A DNA stretch of 64,000 nt from Sphingobacterium paludis. GTDB taxonomy: Bacteria; Bacteroidota; Bacteroidia; Sphingobacteriales; Sphingobacteriaceae. The position numbers were made by a program, and so were the translations under genes. Within the stretch, counting starts at the first letter, position 1; each line of letters starts with the position of its first letter. The stretch spans positions 1 to 64,000 of the forward strand of contig NZ_SNZV01000012.1 of NCBI RefSeq assembly GCF_004364125.1. Direction: 5' to 3'. Of this stretch, positions 26,182 through 35,990 are shown piece by piece. The notes below the pieces were generated by a model. The model was not told the origin of the DNA. It saw only the letters and a list, made by a program, of their open reading frames with translations, and did not search any database.

Positions 26182-29100
26182 CTATAAACCAATCTGAATA
26201 CCCATGGACGCCGATTTGAACGCCGGATTTGCCGTACCGGTTCGGCCAAGGTTATAATTCCCGCCAGACAACAACATTGAACTTCCCGAGATTGTCTCCG
26301 GGTCAATCGGCAAACCACGAAGATTATCGAATGTGAACATGTTTTCTAACGATACATATATTCTAGCTTTCGAAAGGTGAATTCTATTCAGCAGTTGTGA
26401 GGGCACAGTGTAACCGAAAGTGATATTCTTGATTCTAACGTATGCCATATCCAACATATACTTTGTTTGTGGCCGCATCACGAAACTCGAATTTGACCCA
26501 TTGTAGTTCCAAGCTCGTGGATAAAAAGCATCCGTGCGATCTTCACGCCAATAGTCGGTGGCAAAAACTTTAGGCATCCCTCCTTCCTTGGCAAAATAGC
26601 CTGGGATAGCAAGTTGGCCATCGCCCCAAATTTTTCTTTCGCCAATTCCTTGTACGAAGACTGCCAAATCAAATCCTTTGTAATCTGCGCCCAATCTAAA
26701 CCCAAAATCATAACGAGGAGTGGTGTTGCCGATAACAACTTGATCGCCCATGTTACCAAAGGTGTTGTTCCCCGGTGTGATATAACCATCTCCATTTACA
26801 TCAACGAATTTCACGTCGCCCGGAGACATCAACAATATTTGGTTGCCGTCTTCGAAAAATGTTTGATAGATGGGGTTGTCACCTGCAAGCATATTGGTTC
26901 GCTTGGCGTTACCGTCAAAAACAATGGTGGTCTGCGTGAAATTACCGTTCGCGTCATATATAAAATCTTCTTTTTGATACAGTCGATCCGTTACATAACC
27001 GTACACATCGCCATAACGCTTGCCCGTAACCCAGGTGTTGTGAATATTTCTATTTTCAAATGGCGTATTTTGGTCTGCAGCCCTTGTAATCATGGTTACA
27101 GCATCGGCAAGATTAGCATTCACGGTTAAGCGAAGACCACTCGCAAATTGGTGACTATAATCCGCCGCAATTTCCCAACCTCGTGTACGTAAGTCGCCGT
27201 AATTTCCATTGGGCGCTGATGCACCTAAGGTTGCGGGCAGTGCGTCGCCGCCGGTAATCATATCTTTTGTCGAGCGTTGGTACCATTCGAAGACAAAGCC
27301 TAATTTGTTGTTGAATAACCGTACATCAGCTCCTAAATTCAGGTGTTCAATGTTTTGCCATCCTATCCCATCGGATATAAGATTCGGCGTTCCCAATTGA
27401 AAAAACTTTTGTCCATCGGATGTCAGCCAATTATTTTGGGTTATAGCCATCCGCGCCCAGTAAAGTCCGTTGGACACCGACTGATCACCTATGACCCCAT
27501 ACGATCCTCTAAATTTCAAGAAACTTAATACTGGATTTAGCGGCTCCATGAACGACTCATTACTAGCAACCCAACCCGCAGATGCCGATGGATACCATCT
27601 CCAACGGAGACGCTCCGGGAAGAGGGAAGTACCGTCGTAGCGTAAGTTTCCTTCGAGCAAATATTTGTCCTTGAACGCATAGTTTACACGACCAAAAACA
27701 CCAAACTGTGACTGCCAGTCAGCTGTACCGCCCGATGTTTGCACGCCCGTCGCAAAATTAAATTGTGGGTTGTCGTTATTGATAAGCTCCGTTCTGTTCG
27801 ACCAGTTTGATTGTTGATTGTCCGCAACAATATTGGTTCCCAACATAATCTTAAGATCATGGGCATCCGCGAAGCTTTTTTGAAACGTAGTGAATGCGTT
27901 GAACGTATGCTTTTGTGCGTCGAAGGCATCGCGATATACGTAAGAGTTTGCTTTAGTACCATAATTGACTAAAGGAAATTTATAGCCTGGCAAACCACCA
28001 TTATCGGTCGGATTGCCATTTTCATCGACAAAGATGCGATTACCAAGTTCATCATTCCATATGACGGGGTTGTACCACGGCTCTGCAGCAGTAATAGTGG
28101 GCTGCGAACGAAACAAGGTATTAATTTGGGAGGTATAGGCATAATCAGCCTGTACATCCCAATTTTTTGCCAGCTGCACGGTTGTTCCCAGATTAAGATT
28201 GATGAAACGGTCGCGTTTGTCTGTGGTATGCGCCAAGGAAGCGTCCGTAGCTGGATCACGCAGGTCAACTCCGTTTTCTTTGACCCCTATTGGAAAGAGT
28301 GAACTCCAACGATATAAGTAAAGCCATGGGTCAGCAGTAAAACCACCTGAATTCGTAGAATTGGGATACCTTTTGGTTCCATCGGCATATCTAGCGCCAC
28401 CTCGTAACGTAAGAAAATCGGAAACCTTTGTTGACACATTGAGGTTCGATGTTAATCGCGTATAGTCATCGTGTTGCGCAGGTTTCATCATCCCTTCTTG
28501 TCCAAGATACCCCACTGAAAAATTATATTGGGTATCTCCTCGTTTACCATTCAATCCAACATTATGTAGATGGGAGAAAGCTCGGTCTTTGATCATGGCA
28601 TCTGCCGCATCGTAGACACGATAGCCGTATTTATCGACTCCATCAAAGTACCAATCTCGGCCGTAAACAACAGGATCACTATTTTTCACTGTACCGCCAT
28701 ATTTTTCTTGCCATTGCTTAATCTTTTCAAAACTCTCCCAATTGAGCCTCCAAAACCCACCTGCAGGCCCGGCTTGTTTCATATTGTCGTGAGCATCCAA
28801 CGTGTACTGCAGCCCCTCGACCCCAGCCAATTGTATATCTGTAAAAGGTGATTGTAAGGAGTAGTTCCCCGAATAGGTTACGTCTGTCCGATCACTTTTT
28901 GCACCCTTTTTTGTCGTAATTAAGATTACACCAAACGCTGCCTTTGCCCCGTATATTGAACTGGCTGCCGCGTCTTTCAACACAGTAATTGTCTCTATGT
29001 CGTCAGGATTGACAACCTGAACATTCGGCACTTCCACGTTATCTACCAAGACCAAAGGGTTACTGGATCCATTTTGTGATGCGATTTGTCCACGTATACG

Positions 29101-29634
29101 CATGACCGGGTTAGACCCAACCTCGCCGCTAGGTATTTGGATAGACAACCCCGGGATGGCTCCCTGCAATCCTCGGGCAAAATCGGGGATCGGTCTACTT
29201 CCTAATGTTTTTTCAACGTCCACAGATGAAACTGCCCCCGTCAAGTTTGCTTTCTTCTGTTGTCCATAACCGACGACAACGACTTGTTCGAGTGAGTTAT
29301 CATCAGCTTCCAAAACAATTTCAAGATCGTCCTTGGTTATTCTTACCTCTTGGCTTTTATACCCCACAGAAGTAAATCGCAGAATTGCCTTCTCCGGTGC
29401 AGTGATCGAAAATTTCCCATCTGTTCCGGTCATTGCTGATGTGTTCGTACCGACGACAGTTACGGTGACTCCAAAAATCGGTCCCTGCGCATCCCGAACT
29501 GTTCCGCGCACCGTTTCCTGCTGCGCAAAAGGATAACTCGGAAGAAAAGTAACATGTTCTCGTGCGCGAGCGAAGTTTGTATCTGTGCATAATACAAAAC
29601 CCATTGCAAAAGAAAATAGTATTGATTTTCTCAT
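26182..29634 (-). CDS. SusC/RagA family TonB-dependent transporter (pair 1)
   Basis: Outer-membrane transporter of 1150 residues. After the signal peptide comes a carboxypeptidase-regulatory-like beta-sandwich (about 43-115: VRGTVRDAQGPIFGVTVTV), the TonB box EQVVVVGYG at about 119-127, the plug domain (PDFARGLQGAIPGLSI, ETITVLKDAAASSIYG) and a 22-strand barrel that ends GIQIGL. It imports ligand captured by the adjacent SusD using TonB energy. First gene of the series susC1-susD1-DUF4623-GHL10-phosphoesterase. A 13-bp motif lies 166-178 bases upstream. Confidence 0.97.
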   Translation of the reverse strand: MRKSILFSFAMGFVLCTDTNFARAREHVTFLPSYPFAQQETVRGTVRDAQGPIFGVTVTVVGTNTSAMTGTDGKFSITAPEKAILRFTSVGYKSQEVRITKDDLEIVLEADDNSLEQVVVVGYGQQKKANLTGAVSSVDVEKTLGSRPIPDFARGLQGAIPGLSIQIPSGEVGSNPVMRIRGQIASQNGSSNPLVLVDNVEVPNVQVVNPDDIETITVLKDAAASSIYGAKAAFGVILITTKKGAKSDRTDVTYSGNYSLQSPFTDIQLAGVEGLQYTLDAHDNMKQAGPAGGFWRLNWESFEKIKQWQEKYGGTVKNSDPVVYGRDWYFDGVDKYGYRVYDAADAMIKDRAFSHLHNVGLNGKRGDTQYNFSVGYLGQEGMMKPAQHDDYTRLTSNLNVSTKVSDFLTLRGGARYADGTKRYPNSTNSGGFTADPWLYLYRWSSLFPIGVKENGVDLRDPATDASLAHTTDKRDRFINLNLGTTVQLAKNWDVQADYAYTSQINTLFRSQPTITAAEPWYNPVIWNDELGNRIFVDENGNPTDNGGLPGYKFPLVNYGTKANSYVYRDAFDAQKHTFNAFTTFQKSFADAHDLKIMLGTNIVADNQQSNWSNRTELINNDNPQFNFATGVQTSGGTADWQSQFGVFGRVNYAFKDKYLLEGNLRYDGTSLFPERLRWRWYPSASAGWVASNESFMEPLNPVLSFLKFRGSYGVIGDQSVSNGLYWARMAITQNNWLTSDGQKFFQLGTPNLISDGIGWQNIEHLNLGADVRLFNNKLGFVFEWYQRSTKDMITGGDALPATLGASAPNGNYGDLRTRGWEIAADYSHQFASGLRLTVNANLADAVTMITRAADQNTPFENRNIHNTWVTGKRYGDVYGYVTDRLYQKEDFIYDANGNFTQTTIVFDGNAKRTNMLAGDNPIYQTFFEDGNQILLMSPGDVKFVDVNGDGYITPGNNTFGNMGDQVVIGNTTPRYDFGFRLGADYKGFDLAVFVQGIGERKIWGDGQLAIPGYFAKEGGMPKVFATDYWREDRTDAFYPRAWNYNGSNSSFVMRPQTKYMLDMAYVRIKNITFGYTVPSQLLNRIHLSKARIYVSLENMFTFDNLRGLPIDPETISGSSMLLSGGNYNLGRTGTANPAFKSASMGIQIGL

Positions 29635-29799
29635 TGGTTGATTAGTTAATTATTGAAATGGTCAAACAAATTAAGGTTGGTTAGTTGCGTTTTTACACAC
29701 TACAAAAATTGCTACACGCTAAAACCTGCACTAATATAGTTAAGAAAAGCAAGATCACAAACATTTATGCACTTTTATAATGATTTTATCTTAAAATAA

Positions 29800-29812
29800 A
29801 AACAAAAACGCA
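29800..29812 (-). promoter_or_regulatory. locus motif AAACAAAAACGCA upstream of susC1
   Basis: Matches the murQ copy at 11 of 13 positions and lies 166-178 bases upstream of susC1, almost the same distance as the copy at susC2. Confidence 0.55.
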
Positions 29813-30173
29813 AATATGAGCAAGCTAAACCGTTTTGTGCAATCTGAACAAAATTTATATATCATAAATTCGATCACAACATTCAAAAAAAGTTGCATTT
29901 CGAGCTTAAACAATCAATTTTGTAACTATTGCAAACAATCTTAGATCGACAAATCGGGGAATCTAGGGCAACTTTGAGCAGAAAACCACGAAATTCAATG
30001 GGTTAGCGGAAGATTGGTGACGATTTTCAATTTAATTTCGCAGTTAAAGAAAGTTCCTTCCTTCATAAAACAGCATAAAAACGAATAGTAAACATCCATT
30101 TTGAAGGATGAAAGAGAGCGTATCATACACAGATTACAGGTATAAATCCATGCTTAAAACGAATTACTATGCA

Positions 30174-30204
30174 TAAAAAAATCCCGAGAGCGAGCTCTCG
30201 GGAT
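30174..30204 (-). terminator. terminator of the susC2-susD2 unit
   Basis: ATCCCGAGAG-CGAG-CTCTCGGGAT, a perfect 10-bp stem followed on the minus strand by seven T. It starts 27 bases after the susD2 stop and separates the two SusCD units. Confidence 0.88.
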
Positions 30205-30230
30205 GTTAAATAATCTTTTAAATGACCCGT

Positions 30231-31871
30231 TTAGTCAGCACGATCCCACCAAACAGGTTCACTGATGTACGTCGGCAAATCATAGGTCGGTGCTGCTAAG
30301 CGCAGTTGCCCGCTATTAAAATTCACCTCATAGCTGGCCATTGCAAAACGGCGCGGCCAACTCGTGGCGGTTGGGTAAGAATCCGCATAAACATGCGCCG
30401 GCCTTCTATAACCTTTGTAGACTCCTGTCGCTTCATTATAGTTTCCTGACGCGTCTAGGCAGTAGTCCAACCTACGCATGTCTACCCATTGTTCGGGCGA
30501 ATATGACAGCGCGATATATTTCTGGATCATAACATGACTTAGCGTAAGCGCACTGGCATTTTGCACGACGGACGTGCTATTCAGGAAATTTTCGATCGTA
30601 GCGGCATCAATGTCCATAATTTGCATATGTATGCGCATGCCGCTTTTATAGGCAGCAAGTGCTAAACTTGATTCTCCGCGGCGTAGGCGAACCTCCGCCT
30701 CAATAAATTTCATTTCCGCGCCAGTCAGTAAGAGCCCTTTGGAGTCTTTGTGATTGTACCACGTACCGGTTGACAACACCCTTCCATTGTTGGCTACCGC
30801 TTCGCGGAGCTGCACATATACGGAATCCCTGTTGCTGAAGGTGTTCGTGGCCGCGGAATAACTATAAGCCGCTGGGCCATTAAGGACCACTGGCGAGGAA
30901 AAATCTACACCAATAGTCGCCCGCATAGTGCCGTCAGGTTCCTGTGCATGTGGGACTAACAACACAAATCGTGGATCTTGCATATTTTGAGAACCGGTAG
31001 GCGCACCGGTATAACGATTTAAAATGTAATCGATATACAGTTTCGATACGCGCGTTGAAGCAGACGTATTTACATACTGCAATGCAGATTGCACAGTAGC
31101 TGCCGTAGTTTCGGTTTGGTCCACATACTGAAATATGGTAGACTCTTCCTCACTTTGCGGAGCATTGGCCAGCGCCGCTAAGATGGCGTCTTCGTTGTAA
31201 ATAGATTTCTTATTTAGATGCGATAGAAAGCGTGCCTTCAATCCATAAGCAAGTTTGATCCAATTTTCGACCTTTCCACCATTGTAGGTATCACCCAGTG
31301 CCAGCGCAGGTGCTGTCGCTTCTTGGTTTTTCTGCAGTTCGACAACAGCTTCATCTAATAAGGGTATAATTTGTCCATAAATGTATTCGGCATCGTCAAA
31401 AGCCGGGCTGATGATATCGGGATTATCAAATTCTTGATAGGGCAAAATACCGTAGAAGTCCGCTAGATAACCGAATCCCCAAGCTTTCATAATCTTTCCT
31501 ACGCCTATATAATGGTAGGCACCCAGCTCTTCTGCCTTATCGATCATGGGTTGTATATTGACGGCTGTATTAACATACCAAGCTTGCCAAGGCCAGTTTG
31601 CTGCCGCAGCATCGGAATACCAGCGGGTCAGCAGGTAGTTACGCGCGGTGGCGCTGTATACATTAGCCAACTGGTGCGTTACATGAACGGCCCGTGTGCC
31701 CGCACTTTCATAACCATCGGCGAATTGTGCTAATATGGGTGGTAATCGCTGCTCCGGCAAGGGTACCGATGCGTTGGCACTATTGGGGTTATCATTGACA
31801 TCCAGCCATTTATCACACGCTCCCAACATCAATGTTGCAGAAGCAGCTACGATATAAAGTATTTTTTTCAT
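30231..31871 (-). CDS. SusD/RagB-like lipoprotein (pair 2)
   Basis: Surface lipoprotein of 546 residues with lipobox LMLGAC at about 14-19 and the start DKWLDVNDNPNSAN, typical of the SusD-like_2 branch, which is distinct from the SusD of pair 1. TPR-like helices and the conserved MKAWGFGYLADFYG and WVDMRRLDYC are visible. It begins 5 bases after susC2 and is followed by a strong terminator, so susC2-susD2 is a two-gene unit. The ligand is unknown, but the locus context suggests an amino-sugar polymer or muropeptide. Confidence 0.93.
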   Translation of the reverse strand: MKKILYIVAASATLMLGACDKWLDVNDNPNSANASVPLPEQRLPPILAQFADGYESAGTRAVHVTHQLANVYSATARNYLLTRWYSDAAAANWPWQAWYVNTAVNIQPMIDKAEELGAYHYIGVGKIMKAWGFGYLADFYGILPYQEFDNPDIISPAFDDAEYIYGQIIPLLDEAVVELQKNQEATAPALALGDTYNGGKVENWIKLAYGLKARFLSHLNKKSIYNEDAILAALANAPQSEEESTIFQYVDQTETTAATVQSALQYVNTSASTRVSKLYIDYILNRYTGAPTGSQNMQDPRFVLLVPHAQEPDGTMRATIGVDFSSPVVLNGPAAYSYSAATNTFSNRDSVYVQLREAVANNGRVLSTGTWYNHKDSKGLLLTGAEMKFIEAEVRLRRGESSLALAAYKSGMRIHMQIMDIDAATIENFLNSTSVVQNASALTLSHVMIQKYIALSYSPEQWVDMRRLDYCLDASGNYNEATGVYKGYRRPAHVYADSYPTATSWPRRFAMASYEVNFNSGQLRLAAPTYDLPTYISEPVWWDRAD

Positions 31872-31876
31872 GGTTT

Positions 31877-34800
31877 TTAAAATCTTAAATTAACACCAAC
31901 TGTAAACCCTGCTGTTGCTGGTACACCGGCGTAGTCTATACCAGCAGACCCCGATCCTACCACACCAGCACCAGCCGCGCTCGTCTCCGGATCCACACCA
32001 GAATAATTCGTTAACAGCCACAAATTATTTCCCGTAGCGTTAAAGGTCGCGCCCTTTATAAACTTCGTCCGCGCCAGCAGATCGCGAGGCAGCGAATAGC
32101 TTAAGGAAACGGCGCGCAGCCGCCACCAGTTTACATTCTCCACAAAATGTGGCGTATGTCTGCTATAGACGTCTTTGTAGAAGGCTTCATCAGCCACCAC
32201 ATCGCGCGTAATCATTTCGTAAGCTTGTGTTGCCGGGTTGAGTGCACTTCCCGTAAAGCTGATGGTCTCGCCCCGAGACGCCGTTCTTTGACTCGTTCCG
32301 TAAACGGTCATCAGGTAATCAGAGGCATTATAGATATCGCCCCCTTTTCTGAAATCAAATAGAAATGACAACTCCCAATTTTTGTAATTGAAGGTATTAT
32401 TCCATCCGCCAATAAAATCGGGCTCCCTATTACCCACATAATCCGTTGTGGTGGTCTTTACCAATGGTCTGCCTGTATTATAGTCCAACAATAAATTTCC
32501 GGCATCATCGGTTTGCCACACCGAGCCGCTAATAGCCATAAAATCACCATTGTTGTAAGAAGCCGCCTTTCCATTACCGACTTGTACATCGGTAACATAT
32601 AAAATGTCTAAACCTCCTATTAATTCAGATACGCGCCCGGTGTTATGGGAGACGTTCAGCATGGTGTTCCATGTGAAATTTTCTCGTTTTATTGGTGTTG
32701 CATTCAACGTAAACTCCACACCTCGGTTATTTAATTCTCCAATGTTGTAGTAGGTCAAAATATAGCCGGTGGCATTGGAGACACGTGGTTGCAAAATCTG
32801 GTTAATGGAATTCGTTTGGTAATACGTAAATTCCAGCCCTATCCGATCGTTTAAGAAGCGGAGGTCGGTACCAACCTCAAAAGCATTTGTTTTTTCCGGT
32901 AAAAGGATATCGTTGCCGCGGGTCCAGTGATTTCGGAAACCGCCCCCAATAGTTAATTCCGGTCCAAATAAATAGGTGTTGGTGACGTATGGCCGAGTAT
33001 CTTTACCTACAGAAGCCCAAGACGCACGAAGTTTACCATAAGATAATATGGAGTTTTTCTCAAAGAGTTCAGTAAAAATCAAGGAAGTGGAAACGGATGG
33101 GTAGAAAAACGAACGGTTGGCCAAAGGTAATGTAGATGACCAGTCGTTACGCCCTGTAAAGTTCAAAAATGCTAAGTTTTTATAGCCAACGCGCAGATCG
33201 CCGTAGACCCCCACAAGTCTATTATTGTCATACACCTGTCTATAATACTTATTGGCTGGAGCAAAGTTTTCTATACTTTCAAAGCCTTTGATCTCGAATC
33301 CCTCACCGCGTACAGAAGTGGATTTAACCTTGGTATCTTCTGCCGTTGTACCGAGTAATAAGCCTAGATCCCAATCATTGATCTGCTTTTTAAAATTCAG
33401 CATTAAATTGCTGTTCAGGTATTGGTATTTCTTGTCCGTATTCGACATCATCCCATCCTGCCACTCCAATTTGACACTAGAACCTGCGGAAGTTAACGAG
33501 CTAAACTGCGTCGTGTAATTATCAATCCCTAATCTATAGGTAATATCAAACCAATCCGCAACATCGATATGGGTATAGACGTTTCCGACAATACGATCGG
33601 TCTTATCGTTTTGCGGATTTTTATTAATGAGCCAATATGGGTTGTCCGTATTATTCTCTAGTGCAATTTCGGGAAGTAACAATTTGTTTGATCCGTCAGG
33701 ATTCAAGTAATCCTTCATGTTATCATTTCCCGGCCAGAGCAACACACCCTCCATATAGCCATTACCACCCGATCCCCATAAGCCAGAGCCCGTTAACGTT
33801 TTCCGGGTATCACTCATCGAATACGACACGTTAGCTCCCATGGTCACTCTCCCCAACTTTTGCTCGCCATTGAAACGAACCGTCGAGCGGTTGAAATCTG
33901 TTGTTGGAACGACGCCTGTTTGATAGATGTTCGATCCAGAAAGATAAAAGTTACCATTTGGAGAACCACCCGAAATATTGAAGGAGTTGTCGTACGAACT
34001 GGCCAGCTCATAGAAATCCCGCATGTTATCATACCGTTGTTCGTTCGCGCCAAACGGATCTCCCCACGATTCGAATGTCTGGGTTACCAAAGACCCATTG
34101 TAATACGAGCCCTGCTTAAACATCGATTGCTGTTCCGGCAGCTTATTGACCCAATTTACGCCAAAACGAGAGCTTATACTCGCTTGTGTAGCTCCATCCT
34201 TACCTTTTTTCGTCGTGATAATAACGGCACCGGCGGCTGCTCGCAAACCATACAGGGCTGCGGCCGAAGGCCCTTTTAACACCGAAATGGATTCGATGTC
34301 TTCGGGGTTGATATCCATGGCCCTGTTGCTATTCGTCGTGGATGCGTTGGTATTGCCATCAAAAGCTGAGTTATCGCCCTGCCCCGTCGAATTATCCATC
34401 GGCACGCCATCGATCACAAACAGCGGTTGATTATCCCGTTCTAAGGAAGTACCGCCCCGAATAATAATATTTGCTGAGGCGCCCGGAGCACCACCCGAGT
34501 TGGTGACATTAACCCCCGCGATTTTACCATTTAAGGAATTGATAATATTGGGATTCTTATTTTTCATAAGTTCGTCAGCTTTAATATCCTGCGCGGCATA
34601 TCCCAAGGCTCTTTTCTCACGTTTAATCCCTAATGCCGTTACAATGACCTCATCCAATGAGGTGTCATCATTTTCCAAAAAAACCGTGAGTTGATTATTA
34701 GACGCTGTCACATCCTTGGGCTTGAAACCTATTGCAGAAAACCGCAACGTGCTCCCTGCCGGTGCTGTGATCATAAATTTCCCATCTGCTCCGGTCTGAC

Positions 34801-35008
34801 CAGTTATCGATGTTCCGACAACCGTCACGGTGACCCCTGCTAATGGACCGGAGGCATCGCTGACCATCCCGGAAATCTGATTTTGATAGACAATGCTTGT
34901 TTTAGGAGATTCACGGGGTGCTATGACCGAATCTGTGGTGGCAGTATTTGCGTAAGAACTGTGGCCTGCACATCCTAAAGCCACTGTCAAAAGAAGAGCT
35001 TTATGCAT
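31877..35008 (-). CDS. SusC/RagA family TonB-dependent transporter (pair 2)
   Basis: Outer-membrane transporter of 1043 residues: signal peptide, beta-sandwich (SGMVSDASGPLAGVTVTVVG, about 47-66), TonB box DEVIVTALG near 118, plug with NIINSLNGKIAGVNV and SVLKGPSAAALYG, and a barrel ending FTVGVNLRF. It is shorter than and clearly diverged from the SusC of pair 1, so this is not a recent duplication. It heads the susC2-susD2 unit, with the 13-bp motif 173-185 bases upstream. Import of a glycan fragment or muropeptide is inferred from neighbours. Confidence 0.96.
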   Translation of the reverse strand: MHKALLLTVALGCAGHSSYANTATTDSVIAPRESPKTSIVYQNQISGMVSDASGPLAGVTVTVVGTSITGQTGADGKFMITAPAGSTLRFSAIGFKPKDVTASNNQLTVFLENDDTSLDEVIVTALGIKREKRALGYAAQDIKADELMKNKNPNIINSLNGKIAGVNVTNSGGAPGASANIIIRGGTSLERDNQPLFVIDGVPMDNSTGQGDNSAFDGNTNASTTNSNRAMDINPEDIESISVLKGPSAAALYGLRAAAGAVIITTKKGKDGATQASISSRFGVNWVNKLPEQQSMFKQGSYYNGSLVTQTFESWGDPFGANEQRYDNMRDFYELASSYDNSFNISGGSPNGNFYLSGSNIYQTGVVPTTDFNRSTVRFNGEQKLGRVTMGANVSYSMSDTRKTLTGSGLWGSGGNGYMEGVLLWPGNDNMKDYLNPDGSNKLLLPEIALENNTDNPYWLINKNPQNDKTDRIVGNVYTHIDVADWFDITYRLGIDNYTTQFSSLTSAGSSVKLEWQDGMMSNTDKKYQYLNSNLMLNFKKQINDWDLGLLLGTTAEDTKVKSTSVRGEGFEIKGFESIENFAPANKYYRQVYDNNRLVGVYGDLRVGYKNLAFLNFTGRNDWSSTLPLANRSFFYPSVSTSLIFTELFEKNSILSYGKLRASWASVGKDTRPYVTNTYLFGPELTIGGGFRNHWTRGNDILLPEKTNAFEVGTDLRFLNDRIGLEFTYYQTNSINQILQPRVSNATGYILTYYNIGELNNRGVEFTLNATPIKRENFTWNTMLNVSHNTGRVSELIGGLDILYVTDVQVGNGKAASYNNGDFMAISGSVWQTDDAGNLLLDYNTGRPLVKTTTTDYVGNREPDFIGGWNNTFNYKNWELSFLFDFRKGGDIYNASDYLMTVYGTSQRTASRGETISFTGSALNPATQAYEMITRDVVADEAFYKDVYSRHTPHFVENVNWWRLRAVSLSYSLPRDLLARTKFIKGATFNATGNNLWLLTNYSGVDPETSAAGAGVVGSGSAGIDYAGVPATAGFTVGVNLRF

Positions 35009-35180
35009 ATCGATTGTGTTAGTTAGATCTGGAAAAAGGAATACCAGATGTTATATTCAGCAATACTAACTCTTTTTCGTTACAGTTGCAACTTTACGCT
35101 GTTTTTTTAACAAAACGAAACAAAAAAAATACAATTTTCGCTAAAAAGGGCGCCGAAAGGGCCTCGAAGACATAAAACAA

Positions 35181-35193
35181 GGACAAAAACGCA
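35181..35193 (-). promoter_or_regulatory. locus motif GGACAAAAACGCA upstream of susC2
   Basis: Matches the murQ copy at 12 of 13 positions, 173-185 bases upstream of susC2 and 71 bases past the end of the amidase gene. Confidence 0.6.
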
Positions 35194-35263
35194 CAAAATG
35201 TCGCATTCGGCTACAACAGACGACCTATGAAACAATGGAGCCCAATAAAATCTGGCCTACACA

Positions 35264-35932
35264 TTACTTTCCGCCAAAGACATCGCCCTGTAGCCCTAGG
35301 TTAATTCGTAACTGGCCCATAAACTCGTCGCCGGGATCAGATTTTTTGGTGACATAATCGGGGTCCGTCTCTTTCCACCATTCGGTGTTCTTGAATATTT
35401 GGTATTCATGATGGCCAATGACATACTGTATGGCATACTTCGCCATAAGATATTTCACCAATTGCGTATTGGCCTGAAGCTGTGCATCCGTGAGAGGGTA
35501 ACGAGCAGAGCCTATGTTTTCAATGCCTATAGCGCAATAGTTTAAACCAATGGTGTGTCTTGCAAATGTTGTCTCTGGCAACAATTGAAATATCGTACCG
35601 TCTCGCCCAATAACAAAGTGTGCAGAAACATTGAGCGCACTTGCTTTGCGCAGGCTAGGCCGGCCGGGGAGATATACCGGGTTAAACGTGCGGATCGTTT
35701 TATTCACAGATAATACGTCTGTCCAATGGACGACTACCATTTTCGGAACGATTTCAACGGATGGATTTTCAATGCCGTGCCTGTTCCTCATATATTCTAA
35801 TGATAAGGAGTCGCGCTCAGCATCCCAAAGGATTGGTTTTTGAACAATATAAGGTCTGTCTTGTGCTGACACACGAAGGCACACATTGCACAGCACAAAA
35901 ACCACAAATAATCCTAATATCCTCATTCCCAT
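35264..35932 (-). CDS. secreted N-acetylmuramoyl-L-alanine amidase (amidase_2)
   Basis: Zinc amidase of about 222 residues that cuts the bond between MurNAc and L-Ala and frees stem peptides from peptidoglycan. A signal peptide (ending SAQD) places it in the periplasm or outside. The AmpD-type fold shows VVVHWTD (first Zn His), HFVIGRDGTIFQLLPE, GIENIG, IGHHEYQ (second Zn His) and KSDPGDEF (Zn Asp). The start is the ATG at 35930-35932; another at 35924-35926 is possible, and a TTG further upstream is unlikely. It follows the GHL10 gene copy B after 58 bases. Denuding the glycan would feed the GHL10 enzymes. Confidence 0.92.
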   Translation of the reverse strand: MGMRILGLFVVFVLCNVCLRVSAQDRPYIVQKPILWDAERDSLSLEYMRNRHGIENPSVEIVPKMVVVHWTDVLSVNKTIRTFNPVYLPGRPSLRKASALNVSAHFVIGRDGTIFQLLPETTFARHTIGLNYCAIGIENIGSARYPLTDAQLQANTQLVKYLMAKYAIQYVIGHHEYQIFKNTEWWKETDPDYVTKKSDPGDEFMGQLRINLGLQGDVFGGK

Positions 35933-35990
35933 TAAAACCAAAACTCCTTTAAAAAATCAGGCAGTTCCAGAAAATTATTCGTTATACAAC

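Larger units (their letters stand above)
29635..30230. other. 596-base gap upstream of susC1
   Basis: AT-rich control region for susC1. It holds the 13-bp motif at 29800-29812 and, at its left end, the terminator of the susD2 gene. A related inverse sequence, TGCGTTTTTACAC, lies near 29685. No exact -7 box was found. I see no supported gene. Confidence 0.6.

Noticed and set aside
29816..29944. 42-codon frame next to the susC1 upstream motif
   Set aside because: Composition (Asn, Gln, Ser, Lys) is that of AT-rich non-coding DNA; no domain, no signal.
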